DNA of 30,262 bases from UBA3910 sp964626065 (lineage in GTDB: Bacteria > Bacillota > Limnochordia > Darwinibacteriales > Darwinibacteriaceae), in the NCBI GenBank assembly GCA_964626065.1, contig CAZVDE010000022.1:1-30262 (forward strand), read 5' to 3'. A program made the translations under genes and the position numbers. This document shows positions 22,534-30,262 of the stretch, piece after piece (within the stretch, counting starts at the first letter, position 1; each line of letters opens with the position of its first letter). The notes beneath the pieces are model-generated. The model had not been told where the DNA came from. It did not search any database and saw only the letters and a list, made by a program, of their open reading frames with translations.

Positions 22534-24219
22534 TTGTACATAATCGGCATCGATGTGGGCGGAACAAACACAGACGCGGCCTTGATCAAAGATGGCGAGG
22601 TTGTGGCCATGGCCAAGACCCCCACCGAGCATGACGATCTTTTTTTGAGTACTCGAACAGCCTTAGAACAGGTCTTGGAGCATTACCGCGGCGTGGAGCC
22701 GCTGGAACTTCATCTGTCAACAACTTTATCCACGAACCTGATCGTGGAAGGGAGGGGGGCACCCACATCGGTTGTCGCGATTCCGGGGCCCGGCCTGAAT
22801 TTAGCGAGCTATAATTTTCCCTTCCCCCTTTATGAGTTAGACGGGTATATCGACCACCGGGGCCGGGAAGTCAGCCCTCTTGATCCTAGAGAAATCGACA
22901 ATCTTAAGACATGCCTGGCGAAAGAGGGGGCAGTAGCCGTTGCGGGCAAGTTTTCCCATCGCAACCCCAGCCAAGAACAGCAGCTTGCGGCAAGCCTGTC
23001 GCGCTGGTACCCCGGGGTAATCAGCTGCGGGCACCGCTTGTCGGGCCGAGCCAATTTCCCCCGACGTATTGAGACCGCCTATCTAAATTCCAGCGTTGCC
23101 CTGCAGCAGCTGGAATTTGTTGAAATGTGGAGCCGGCTCCGGGCGGAATTGGGCGTCAAGCTGAAAGAAATCCTGATTCTAAAAGCGGATGGGGGAACGA
23201 TGCCCTTAGCAGATTCGAAGCTGCGGCCCATCGAGACGATTCTTTCCGGGCCTGCGGCAAGCATCATGGGTGTGCAGGCTTTAACCCGCCGCGCTGACGA
23301 GAATTACGTGATCATCGATCTTGGCGGCACCACAACCGATCTGGCAGCGGTTGTTGGCGGGGAAGTGCTTTTTGAACGGGACGGGGCCACCATTTCGGGA
23401 TTCAAAACACTGGTGCCCGCCTTGCTTACCCGTTCGATCGGTTTGGGCGGCGACAGCGCCATTGCTTACGATCCGCAGGGCAAGTCTTTTAAAATCGGCC
23501 CCCGCCGGGCAGGCACCCCGGCCTGTCTGGGTGGCGCCGCGCTGACCCCTACCGATGCGGCAGTCGCTTTAGAGCTGGCCCAAGTGGGCGAGCGCGGGCG
23601 TGCCGTCAACGCTTGGCGGGCCTGGGGCGCGGAGTTGGGTTTGCCCTGGGAAGAGCTGGCCCAAAAAGTGCTGGATGCCTTTATTGATAGGCTGGCGGGC
23701 GCTGTGCAGAGTTTGTACGCCGAATTGGAAAATGTGCCGCTTTATACCGTCTCGGAGATCTTGACCCCGCCTGAAGTGCGGCCCCGGGCGGTGGTGGGGT
23801 TGGGCGCGCCCGCGCCCGTCTTTATCCCGCTATTGGCCCAACAACTTAAGCTGCCGTGGGAAGCGGTCTCCTTTGCGGCCGGCGCCAATGCGGTGGGGGC
23901 GGCCGCAGCCAGGGCCACGATGGGGCTTACCCTGCACGCCGATACCGAGCTGGGCGTGGCCACCATTCCCGAGATGGGCTTTAGGGAGCAGATTAAACGG
24001 CCCATGTTTTTTGATCTGCCCCGGGCACGCCGGCTGGCGGCGGCAAAGACGAAAGAGTTTGCCCAAGCGCAGGGCTACCCCGCCGAGCAGGAAATCTATA
24101 TCGTGGAGGAAGAAAGCTTTCATATGGTGCGCGGGTTTCATACGGTAGGCAAAATTCATATGGTCCGCACTCAGCTGCGGCCGGAAGTAAGGCGGATAGG
24201 GGGTGGCCAACATGACTAA
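22534..24219 (+). CDS. HyuA-like hydantoinase/oxoprolinase family protein
   Basis: The protein has 561 residues. It is an ASKHA-fold ATPase: phosphate-1 GIDVGGTNTDAAL at residues 5-17, the LSTTLSTNLIVEG segment, and phosphate-2 IDLGGTTTDLAAV in the middle. Classic N-methylhydantoinase A or 5-oxoprolinase subunits are about 650-700 residues and pair with a HyuB subunit. This one is shorter and has no HyuB beside it. ATP-driven ring opening of a cyclic amide is the family reaction, but activity here is unproven. The TTG start has AAGGGG about eight bases upstream. Its last eight bases overlap the HDAC-like gene, so the two are translationally coupled. Confidence 0.85.
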   Translation: MYIIGIDVGGTNTDAALIKDGEVVAMAKTPTEHDDLFLSTRTALEQVLEHYRGVEPLELHLSTTLSTNLIVEGRGAPTSVVAIPGPGLNLASYNFPFPLYELDGYIDHRGREVSPLDPREIDNLKTCLAKEGAVAVAGKFSHRNPSQEQQLAASLSRWYPGVISCGHRLSGRANFPRRIETAYLNSSVALQQLEFVEMWSRLRAELGVKLKEILILKADGGTMPLADSKLRPIETILSGPAASIMGVQALTRRADENYVIIDLGGTTTDLAAVVGGEVLFERDGATISGFKTLVPALLTRSIGLGGDSAIAYDPQGKSFKIGPRRAGTPACLGGAALTPTDAAVALELAQVGERGRAVNAWRAWGAELGLPWEELAQKVLDAFIDRLAGAVQSLYAELENVPLYTVSEILTPPEVRPRAVVGLGAPAPVFIPLLAQQLKLPWEAVSFAAGANAVGAAAARATMGLTLHADTELGVATIPEMGFREQIKRPMFFDLPRARRLAAAKTKEFAQAQGYPAEQEIYIVEEESFHMVRGFHTVGKIHMVRTQLRPEVRRIGGGQHD

Positions 24220-25549
24220 TAACGGTCCTACTGTGGGTTTAATCTTTTTTCCCGCCTTTGACTGGGCAATCTCGCCCAGCCATCCGGAACGCCAAGAACG
24301 CCTATTGTACACAAGGGATCAGATCAAAGAAGAGGGCCTTCTGGATCACGCTGCGATTAAAGAATATCGGCCGCGGCTGGCGGCAGACGAGGAAATTTTG
24401 CGCACCCATATCTGTGTGCCCAATCTGCAAAAACACGTGACAGAGTCGCACCGCATTGCGGTGGGCGGTACGATCTTGGCCGCGGATTTGGTCGCGGACG
24501 GCAGGGTTGATCGCTCCTTTGCCCTGCTCAGGCCCCCGGGCCATCATGCCAACCGCGTTGTGCACGGCAGTAGGGGTTTTTGTACCGTAAACAATGAAGC
24601 TATTATGGTCGACCATCTCCGCCACCGTTTCGGGGCGGGCTTGAAGGTGGCCGTTGTGGACACGGATGCGCACCACGGCGACGGTACCCAGGATGTCTTT
24701 TATAATGATCCGGGAGTGCTTCACATTTCAATCCACCAAGACGGCAGGACTCTGTACCCGGGCACCGGTTTTATTACGGAACGGGGCGGGCCGGCGGCCT
24801 ACGGCCAAACGGTCAATATCCCCCTGCCGCCGGGTACGGGTGATGAGGGCATGCTGATGGCGATGCAGCGCGTTGTGCTGCCTATTTTACGGGACTGGCA
24901 GCCCGATTATATCATTAACGCCGCGGGCCAAGATAACCATTACTCCGATCCCCTGACAAACATGAATTTCAGCGCAGGGGGTTACGCCCGCTTAACGGAG
25001 CTTTTAGCGCCTGATATTGTGGTTTTGGAGGGCGGCTATTCCATTGAAACGGCCCTGCCCTACATCAATGTGGGCCTGCTTTTAGCCCTGGCCGGCCTGG
25101 ATTATTCCAAGGTGCGCGAACCCACCTGGCAGCGCAAAGCGGTGACCCAAAGTGCCTCTTTGACCCGAGAAGTGGCCCGCATTTGCGATGAGGTGGCCGC
25201 GCTGTGGGCGACCAGGAGCGAAGCTGATTTAGGGGAGATATTCGGAACGGGCGAATTCTACGAGCGTAAGCGGCAGATCTATTATGATACCGATAACATC
25301 TACGAAAGCCAACAAGAATACATCAGCCTGTGCCCCGACTGTGCGGGCTGGCGAGTGATTTATACCGCTTCCAACGCGGCCAAAAAGCCGGCCGCGGCAG
25401 TATTGGTCCCCTGGGGCGCCTGTGCTTTGTGTGTGCGGGCGGCGCAGGAGCATTACGAGCAGGAACGGGCCAACAAAGGGCTGGGGCTGGCGATCTGGCA
25501 GGATCCTCGCACTGACAATTACCGCAGCGAGCAAATTTCCACTAAGTAA
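24212..25549 (+). CDS. Histone deacetylase-like amidohydrolase with C-terminal Cys4 module
   Basis: The protein has 445 residues. The HDAC/AcuC/acetylpolyamine amidohydrolase domain spans about 1-300. RPPGHHA holds the catalytic His pair, DTDAHHGDGTQ supplies the Asp and His zinc ligands, AGQDNHYSDPL the third, and LEGGYS closes the active site. Bacterial members remove acetyl or related acyl groups from amines. AGQDNHYSDPL differs from the usual AGFDAHxxDPL. After residue 300 there is an extra region ending in Cys374-x2-Cys377-x26-Cys404-x2-Cys407, which looks like a zinc ribbon. The ATG at 24212 has AGGGGGTG six bases upstream; a GTG at 24203 is possible. It overlaps the HyuA-like gene by eight bases. 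Confidence 0.88.
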   Translation: MTNNGPTVGLIFFPAFDWAISPSHPERQERLLYTRDQIKEEGLLDHAAIKEYRPRLAADEEILRTHICVPNLQKHVTESHRIAVGGTILAADLVADGRVDRSFALLRPPGHHANRVVHGSRGFCTVNNEAIMVDHLRHRFGAGLKVAVVDTDAHHGDGTQDVFYNDPGVLHISIHQDGRTLYPGTGFITERGGPAAYGQTVNIPLPPGTGDEGMLMAMQRVVLPILRDWQPDYIINAAGQDNHYSDPLTNMNFSAGGYARLTELLAPDIVVLEGGYSIETALPYINVGLLLALAGLDYSKVREPTWQRKAVTQSASLTREVARICDEVAALWATRSEADLGEIFGTGEFYERKRQIYYDTDNIYESQQEYISLCPDCAGWRVIYTASNAAKKPAAAVLVPWGACALCVRAAQEHYEQERANKGLGLAIWQDPRTDNYRSEQISTK

Positions 25550-25612
25550 CAGGAATCGACATATTTTCCCCGAATTGTTTGAGTGTGAGAGTCTCGGAGT
25601 GGAGGTAGAGAG

Positions 25613-27541
25613 ATGTCCCGTCTCGGTCGTAAGGGCCTTATTATTTTCTTAGATACGGTGTTGGTGAATGCCGCGGTTATTGCCGCCTTATTGATTCGTT
25701 TCGAGTCCCTGCCCATTGAGGATTGGCGCCTGTATGCGCTGATAATGGTCGTCATAACCTCGGTGCGGCTTGTGAGCAATTACTGTTTCGGCCTTTACCG
25801 CAGATCCTGGCGCTACGCTTCTGTTGATGAAGTGATTGCCATTGTAGCCGCTGTTTCCGTGGGCAGCCTGGCCAACGCCCTGCTTTTGCGCCACGCTTTC
25901 GGTTTTCTGCCGCCCCGCAGCGTTGCTTTATTATGCTGGTTTCTGCACATCTTCCTATTTGGCGGCAGCCGTTTTGCCTGGCGGCTGTTGGGAACGCGCC
26001 GCGTCCGTCTGCAAAACGAGGAACCGGAGAAAAATGTCCTGATAGTTGGGGCGGGTGACGGCGGGGTTTTGGTGGCCCGGGAATTCCGTAACCACTATGC
26101 TAACCAGTTTCGGGTGGTGGGCTTTATTGACGATGATCCCCTCAAACAAAACCAGCAGATTCTGGGCATTCCGGTGCTGGGCGCGAAAGAACAGATTGTA
26201 GATATTGCCGCGGAACATGCTGTGGATGAAATTGTGATTTCCATGCCTTCCGTGCCCCGCAAAGCGATCCGCGAAATCGTCGAACTGGCGCAGCCCGCCG
26301 GGAAAAAGGTCAAAATTTTGCCGGGCGTTTTTGATTTAATCGACGGCAATGTCACGGTGCAAAAGATTCGGGAAGTCCGGTTAGAAGACCTCCTGGGCCG
26401 GGAGCCGGTGGAGGCCGATTTGGCGGGTATGAGCGCTTACATTGCCGGACGGGTCATCTTAGTTACGGGGGGCGGCGGTTCGATCGGCTCTGAACTATGC
26501 CGGCAGATCGCGGACTTTAAACCGCGGCAGCTTTTGATTTTGGATAACTGTGAGAACAATGCTTACGACGTGGAGATGGAGCTTTCGCAGCGCAGCGGGG
26601 TACCCCTGGTCACGCTGGTGAAAGATATCCGCGATCAAAACGCGGTGAACAAGGTGTTTCGTACGTACCGCCCGGAGGTTGTTTTTCATGCGGCAGCGCA
26701 CAAGCATGTGCCGCTCATGGAGGCTAACCCGGAAGAGGCGGTGAAAAATAATGTTTATGGTACATATGTGGTTGCCTGGGCCGCGCATAAACACAATGTG
26801 GACAAGTTTGTCCTCGTTTCCACCGATAAGGCGGTCAATCCCACGAGCATTATGGGCGCTTCCAAACGCATCGCCGAGCAGGCTATCCAATATCTAGACA
26901 CGATCAGCTCCACCAATTATGTGGCGGTGCGCTTCGGCAATGTCTTGGGCAGCAGGGGCAGTGTCATTCCCCTGTTTCGCAAGCAGATTTTAGCGGGCGG
27001 GCCGGTCACGGTCACCCACGAAAAAATGATCCGCTACTTTATGACAATTCCCGAGGCGGTGCAGCTCATTTTGCAGGCGGGCGTTTTGGCCCGGGGCGGC
27101 GAAATTTTTGTGCTGGATATGGGCGATCCGGTGCGCATCTTAGATCTGGCCACTACTTTAATCCGCCTGTCCGGTTATCGGCCTTATAGCGATATTGATA
27201 TTCAAATCGTGGGCATGCGCCCCGGCGAGAAACTGTTTGAAGAACTGCTTACGGCGGAGGAGGGCGTTAATGCCACTACCCATGAACGCATTTTTGTAGC
27301 CAAGCCCACCGCATTGGACACGCCGCTCTTGCGCCAGATACTGGGCGCATTTTCCCAAAACCCCGCTTTGGCCCTGCCCCAGGATCAGGCGGGCACCGTT
27401 CAGTTTATCCGGCAGTTTTTGCCCGACTTTAAACTGGTGACAAACGCGCAGCCAGCGGCCCTAGAAGCGGCTGCAGGCGCCGATGTGGGCGGACGGGGTT
27501 TTGGTCTGCAAGAGGAAATCGCGGAGGATCGGGTGAAATGA
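25613..27541 (+). CDS. EpsC/CapD-type nucleotide-sugar dehydratase
   Basis: The protein has 642 residues. Four hydrophobic helices at about 10-125 anchor it in the membrane. A first Rossmann-like domain has VLIVGAGDGG near residue 142. The catalytic short-chain dehydrogenase domain follows, with LVTGGGGSIGSE near 284-294, VSTDKAVNPTSIMGASKR, and YFMTIPEAVQL. This is the layout of EpsC/CapD-type proteins, which convert UDP-GlcNAc to 4-keto-6-deoxy sugars for capsule, exopolysaccharide or glycoprotein glycans. A serine or methionine in place of the usual catalytic Tyr in this subfamily is normal, and the SxxMxxxK-type segment is seen here. GGAGGTAGAG precedes the ATG. The gene starts 63 bases after the HDAC gene and overlaps the next gene by four bases. 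Confidence 0.93.
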   Translation: MSRLGRKGLIIFLDTVLVNAAVIAALLIRFESLPIEDWRLYALIMVVITSVRLVSNYCFGLYRRSWRYASVDEVIAIVAAVSVGSLANALLLRHAFGFLPPRSVALLCWFLHIFLFGGSRFAWRLLGTRRVRLQNEEPEKNVLIVGAGDGGVLVAREFRNHYANQFRVVGFIDDDPLKQNQQILGIPVLGAKEQIVDIAAEHAVDEIVISMPSVPRKAIREIVELAQPAGKKVKILPGVFDLIDGNVTVQKIREVRLEDLLGREPVEADLAGMSAYIAGRVILVTGGGGSIGSELCRQIADFKPRQLLILDNCENNAYDVEMELSQRSGVPLVTLVKDIRDQNAVNKVFRTYRPEVVFHAAAHKHVPLMEANPEEAVKNNVYGTYVVAWAAHKHNVDKFVLVSTDKAVNPTSIMGASKRIAEQAIQYLDTISSTNYVAVRFGNVLGSRGSVIPLFRKQILAGGPVTVTHEKMIRYFMTIPEAVQLILQAGVLARGGEIFVLDMGDPVRILDLATTLIRLSGYRPYSDIDIQIVGMRPGEKLFEELLTAEEGVNATTHERIFVAKPTALDTPLLRQILGAFSQNPALALPQDQAGTVQFIRQFLPDFKLVTNAQPAALEAAAGADVGGRGFGLQEEIAEDRVK

Positions 27542-28455
27542 TGGACACAAAAAAGATCAGGGTCGCCATTGTAGGCTATGGTAATGTGGGTCGCGGTGCG
27601 CTGCAGGCGGTTGCTGCCGCCCCCGATTTAGAGCTGGCGGGGGTGGTGCGTTCCTCGCCGGTGACAAAAGGGGTGCTGCCGCCCGAACTACACGCTGCCG
27701 CGGTGGTGGCGGATGTTGGCGAACTGCCCGGGGTAGATGTGGCCCTGCTCTGTGCACCCACCCGCAAAGTGACCGCGTTGGCGCTGAATTATTTGAGCAG
27801 GGGAATCAACACTGTTGATTCTTTTGATCTGCATGGGGAAGAACTTTTAGCGCATCGCGAAAAGCTGGCGCAGGCTGCCCGCCGAGCGGGTGCAGCCGCG
27901 GTTGTCTCGGCGGGCTGGGATCCGGGTACCGATTCATGGCTGCGGGCGCTCATGGAACTGATGGCGCCGCGGGGCCTGACCTTTACCAACTTTGGGCCCG
28001 GTATGAGCCTGGGGCATTCTGTCGCCGCCAAGGGGGTACGGGGGGTTGCGGATGCCATGGCGGTAACCATCCCCAAGGGTTCGGGGGTGCACCGGCGTTT
28101 GGTGTATGTGCAACTGGAGCGGGGGGCCGCCTTGGCTGAAGTGGCGGCGCAGATCAAAGCTGACCCATATTTCAGCCGTGATGAAACGCACGTTTATCAG
28201 GTGGAGGCGGTGGACGCCCTCAGGGATGTGGGCCATGGGGTTGTTTTGGAGCGCAAGGGCACTTCCGGTGCAGCGGGCAACCAGCTGTTCCGCTGGGATA
28301 TGCGGATCAACAATCCGGCCCTGACAGGCCAAATAATGGCCGCGGCAGCCAGAGCAGGCGCTAAACAGCCGCCCGGGGCCTATACGCTGCTCGAAATTCC
28401 GTTAACGCATTATTTTTGGGAAGAACCGGATGAATTGATCCGACGCCTTCTCTAA
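27538..28455 (+). CDS. ddh: meso-Diaminopimelate dehydrogenase
   Basis: Ddh makes meso-2,6-diaminopimelate in one NADPH-dependent step from tetrahydrodipicolinate, for lysine and peptidoglycan. The 305-residue protein has the NADP-binding GYGNVGRG (13-20), VDSFDLHGE, and SAGWDPGTD (Trp127, Asp128). Arg in HRRLVYV, His in VGHGVVL and Asn in INNPALTG match the substrate residues known from Corynebacterium. Two pocket positions differ: Leu158 where Gln is usual and Val162 where Asp is usual (GMSLGHSV against the usual VSQGHSD). This suggests the Symbiobacterium-like type II group or a wider substrate range. It starts at the ATGA overlap with the previous gene (the ATG at 27541 is equally possible) and ends before a long terminator. 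Confidence 0.88.
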   Translation: MMDTKKIRVAIVGYGNVGRGALQAVAAAPDLELAGVVRSSPVTKGVLPPELHAAAVVADVGELPGVDVALLCAPTRKVTALALNYLSRGINTVDSFDLHGEELLAHREKLAQAARRAGAAAVVSAGWDPGTDSWLRALMELMAPRGLTFTNFGPGMSLGHSVAAKGVRGVADAMAVTIPKGSGVHRRLVYVQLERGAALAEVAAQIKADPYFSRDETHVYQVEAVDALRDVGHGVVLERKGTSGAAGNQLFRWDMRINNPALTGQIMAAAARAGAKQPPGAYTLLEIPLTHYFWEEPDELIRRLL

Positions 28456-28472
28456 GCGGCTGCGAAATAGGT

Positions 28473-28520
28473 AAGAACCTACCGTTCTTTTTGCGAAAAA
28501 GAGCGGAAAGGTTCTTTTTT
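28473..28520 (+). terminator. Long Rho-independent terminator after ddh
   Basis: AAGAACCT-A-CCG-TTCTTTTT pairs with AAAAAGAG-CGG-A-AAGGTTCTT around a GCG loop, about 19 pairs with one mismatch and a G-T pair, followed by a T-run. It ends the run of genes that starts at 20292. Confidence 0.92.
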
Positions 28521-28597
28521 ATTTGTGCTTTCGTTCACAAGGTGTTAAATAATTGTAATTCGAACAAGGAATTTCGTACTTTTATGCGAAAGGTAAA

Positions 28598-28603
28598 TAT
28601 AAT
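28598..28603 (+). promoter_or_regulatory. Predicted -10 box of the pnt operon
   Basis: A perfect TATAAT sits 24 bases before the pntAA ATG, with ACGGAGG (28615-28621) between. No good -35 is seen at 17 bases; TTCGTA at 28573-28578 is a poor match at 19. A short inverted repeat TTTCG/CGAAA (28572-28576 and 28586-28590) occupies the -35 region and might bind an activator or repressor. Confidence 0.5.
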
Positions 28604-28627
28604 AGATTAAATGAACGGAGGCCGGTT

Positions 28628-29812
28628 ATGAAATATAATGGTTTGACAATAGGAGTGCCAAAGGAGATATTAGCAGGCGAAAGGCGGGTTTCCGCGGTGC
28701 CGGAGACAGTGGCCGCCTTTGTGGAGCAGGGCGCCCGGGTGCTGGTGGAGGCGGGAGCAGGAGCGGGTGCGTTTTTCGCAGATGAGGCTTACCGACAAGC
28801 GGGGGCGGAAATTATGCCCGATGTGCGCACAATTTATGCCCGGGCCGATCTGATCCTTAAGGTCAAAGAACCCCAGCACAATCCGGAACTTGATGTCCAT
28901 GAGGCAGAACTGCTGCGCTCCGGGCAGGTGTTGGTCACTTTTCTGCATCCCGCCGCACCGGGCAATCACGAACTGGTGCGCAAATTGGCGGATGGCGGGG
29001 TAATTTCCCTGACCTTGGATTCCATTCCCCGTATTTCCCGGGCCCAGGTGATGGATGCCTTAACTTCCATGAGTACGGTGGCCGGGTACAAGGCGGTGCT
29101 CATGGCCGCCAACCGCCTGCCCAAATTCTTGCCCCTCATGGGTACCGCGGTGGGGATGATCCAGCCTGCGCAAGCCCTTGTGATCGGGGCGGGTGTGGCG
29201 GGCCTGCAGGCTTTGGCCACCGCAAAAAGGCTGGGTGCAGTAGTGTATGCCGCGGATATTCGCCCCGATGCCCGGGAACAGGCGGGCAGCCTGGGGGCTC
29301 GGATTGTGGATGTGGGCGTGCCCGCGGAATTGGCGGTGGGCGCGGGTGGTTATGCCCTGGGCTTGAGCCCGCAGTGGCTGGAAAGGGAGCGGGAAGCGCT
29401 GGCAGAAGTGATCGGCCAATCCGATCTGGTTATTCTTTCCGCCCTAGTCCCGGGCAGAGAGGCGCCAATTCTGCTCACTCGGGATATGGTGAAAACGATG
29501 CGGCCCGGTTCACAAGTTGTGGATATTTCCATTGACCAAGGGGGCAACTGTGCTTTGACCGAGGCCGGTGCGGTGGTGGAAAGATACGGTGTTACGATTG
29601 ACGGCACCAAAAACATTCCGGGCACCATGCCCACCAGCTCCACCGCCATGTTTTCTAAAAATGTCTTGCATTTCGTCAATAATCTGGTTCAAGATGGGAA
29701 GTTTGTCTTCGACGTGGCTGACCAGATCATTAAGGATACTTTGGTTACCAAAGGCGGCGAGATTGTACACGCCGGTGCTTTAGAAGCGATGATTCAGAGA
29801 GGTGAAACCTGA
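28628..29812 (+). CDS. pntAA: NAD(P) transhydrogenase alpha subunit, NAD-binding part
   Basis: This is domain I of the proton-translocating transhydrogenase, which uses the proton gradient to pass hydride from NADH to NADP+. The 394 residues open with IGVPKEILAGERRVSAVPETV, typical of the alanine dehydrogenase/PntA N-terminal domain. The NAD-binding ALVIGAGVAGLQALATAKRLG lies near residues 185-205, and the SALVPGREAPILLTRDMV and DGTKNIPGTMPTSS segments follow. There are no membrane helices. In this organism the alpha subunit is split in two, as in Rhodospirillum-type operons. The stop overlaps the next start (TGATG). Confidence 0.96.
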   Translation: MKYNGLTIGVPKEILAGERRVSAVPETVAAFVEQGARVLVEAGAGAGAFFADEAYRQAGAEIMPDVRTIYARADLILKVKEPQHNPELDVHEAELLRSGQVLVTFLHPAAPGNHELVRKLADGGVISLTLDSIPRISRAQVMDALTSMSTVAGYKAVLMAANRLPKFLPLMGTAVGMIQPAQALVIGAGVAGLQALATAKRLGAVVYAADIRPDAREQAGSLGARIVDVGVPAELAVGAGGYALGLSPQWLEREREALAEVIGQSDLVILSALVPGREAPILLTRDMVKTMRPGSQVVDISIDQGGNCALTEAGAVVERYGVTIDGTKNIPGTMPTSSTAMFSKNVLHFVNNLVQDGKFVFDVADQIIKDTLVTKGGEIVHAGALEAMIQRGET

Positions 29813-30099
29813 TGAAAGAATTAGTGTTACTGCTGATCTTTGCGGCCGCGGGCCTGCTGGGCTATAAGTTGATCAACGAAGTGCCCAGCCTGCTGCACAC
29901 TCCGCTCATGTCCGGCATGAATGCCCTATCGGGCGTGACTGTGCTGGGAGCCCTGGTTACAACCGCCTTGGCGGTGACTTTGGGCAGCCGTTTGGCGGGA
30001 TTTGCCGCGCTAGTGCTGGCCATGATCAACGTGGTGGCGGGTTTTTTGGTTACAGATCGCATGCTGAAAATGTTTAAAAGCGGAAAGGGGGGCTTTTGA
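29812..30099 (+). CDS. pntAB: NAD(P) transhydrogenase alpha subunit, membrane part
   Basis: The protein has 95 residues with three hydrophobic helices (about 2-19, 33-56 and 63-83) and the conserved MSGMNALSGVTVLGAL segment of the PntA membrane domain. It forms part of the proton channel with PntB. It is linked to both neighbours by single-base TGATG overlaps, so the three subunits should be made together. The length is normal for a split PntAB. Confidence 0.95.
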   Translation: MKELVLLLIFAAAGLLGYKLINEVPSLLHTPLMSGMNALSGVTVLGALVTTALAVTLGSRLAGFAALVLAMINVVAGFLVTDRMLKMFKSGKGGF

Positions 30100-30262
30100 T
30101 GCTCGTTTTGCAGCTTTTATTCATTGTCGGTTTTATCTACGGCATTCGCCTTATGGGTTCGCCCCAAACGGCGGTGGCGGGCAATCGGATTGGCGCCTGT
30201 TCAATGCTGGGGGCAATTTTGCTCACTCTAATAGGCGAGGGAATCCTAACGGTGCCCCTGTT
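30099..30262 (+). CDS. pntB: NAD(P) transhydrogenase beta subunit (5' part)
   Basis: The frame starts with the ATG at 30099, which overlaps the pntAB stop, and stays open to the window edge (54 codons). The translated part has a hydrophobic helix followed by RLMGSPQTAVAGNRIGACSMLGA. This is the conserved start of PntB (the pattern SSPxTAxxGNxxGxxGM). The NADP-binding domain lies outside the window. Confidence 0.92.
   Translation, partial: MLVLQLLFIVGFIYGIRLMGSPQTAVAGNRIGACSMLGAILLTLIGEGILTVPL

Noticed and set aside
23830..24312. Minus-strand open frame of 160 codons across the HyuA-HDAC junction
   Set aside because: It is antisense to two well-supported coupled genes, with no recognisable motif or ribosome site.
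28536..28560. Rex-type operator before pntAA (TTCACAA, TGTTAA segments)
   Set aside because: The half-sites are in the wrong relative orientation and do not form the required TTGTGAA/TTCACAA palindrome.

Overview
The window looks like a chromosomal stretch of an endospore-forming, moderately GC-rich bacterium of the Bacillota. The evidence is an alpha/beta-type small acid-soluble spore protein (SASP) gene, strong AGGAGG-type ribosome binding sites, at least nine TTG or GTG starts among 28 genes, and compact GC-hairpin plus T-run terminators. Placement near Limnochordia or Symbiobacterium-like lineages is only a guess, based on overall style and on the Symbiobacterium-type diaminopimelate dehydrogenase. 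I see no rRNA, tRNA, CRISPR, insertion sequence or prophage genes.

Layout. Positions 66-1796 hold a secreted TPR protein and galE, closed by a terminator. Positions 1912-6311 are a tightly packed trio: a membrane diguanylate cyclase, a PLP-dependent D-threonine aldolase/D-serine dehydratase-like enzyme, and a protein joining a RelE/ParE-like toxin fold to a UvrD-type helicase. A small heat shock protein (6511-6927) has its own promoter and terminator and a CtsR-like upstream box. It is followed by an HNH nuclease (7066-7956) and a prolyl oligopeptidase (8013-10037). A 370-base, unusually AT-rich intergenic region with a possible attenuator separates these from an opine dehydrogenase-like / B12 mutase-like / PflX-like radical SAM gene set (10408-14238), followed by a PPi-type phosphofructokinase (14310-15329).

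Positions 15384-20172 hold single genes in alternating orientation: an alpha/beta hydrolase, a DUF362 protein, a thioredoxin-fold protein, a HAD phosphatase, MsrB, a lipoprotein and the spore protein. Two convergent pairs overlap at their 3' ends. From 20292 to 28455 the genes run in one direction with minimal gaps and may be one operon: MATE exporter, membrane-anchored protein, short HyuA-like ASKHA protein, histone-deacetylase-like amidohydrolase with an added Cys4 module, EpsC/CapD-type nucleotide-sugar dehydratase, and meso-diaminopimelate dehydrogenase. A strong terminator ends it. The window closes with the proton-translocating transhydrogenase operon pntAA-pntAB-pntB, where pntB runs off the edge.

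Working together. GalE and the EpsC-like protein point to surface polysaccharide synthesis, and diaminopimelate dehydrogenase to lysine and peptidoglycan precursors. Pnt supplies NADPH, which the diaminopimelate dehydrogenase would use. Hsp20, MsrB and the thioredoxin-fold protein are stress-related. The least explained parts are the opine dehydrogenase / B12 enzyme / radical SAM cluster with its leader, the toxin-fold helicase, and the HyuA-HDAC pair.
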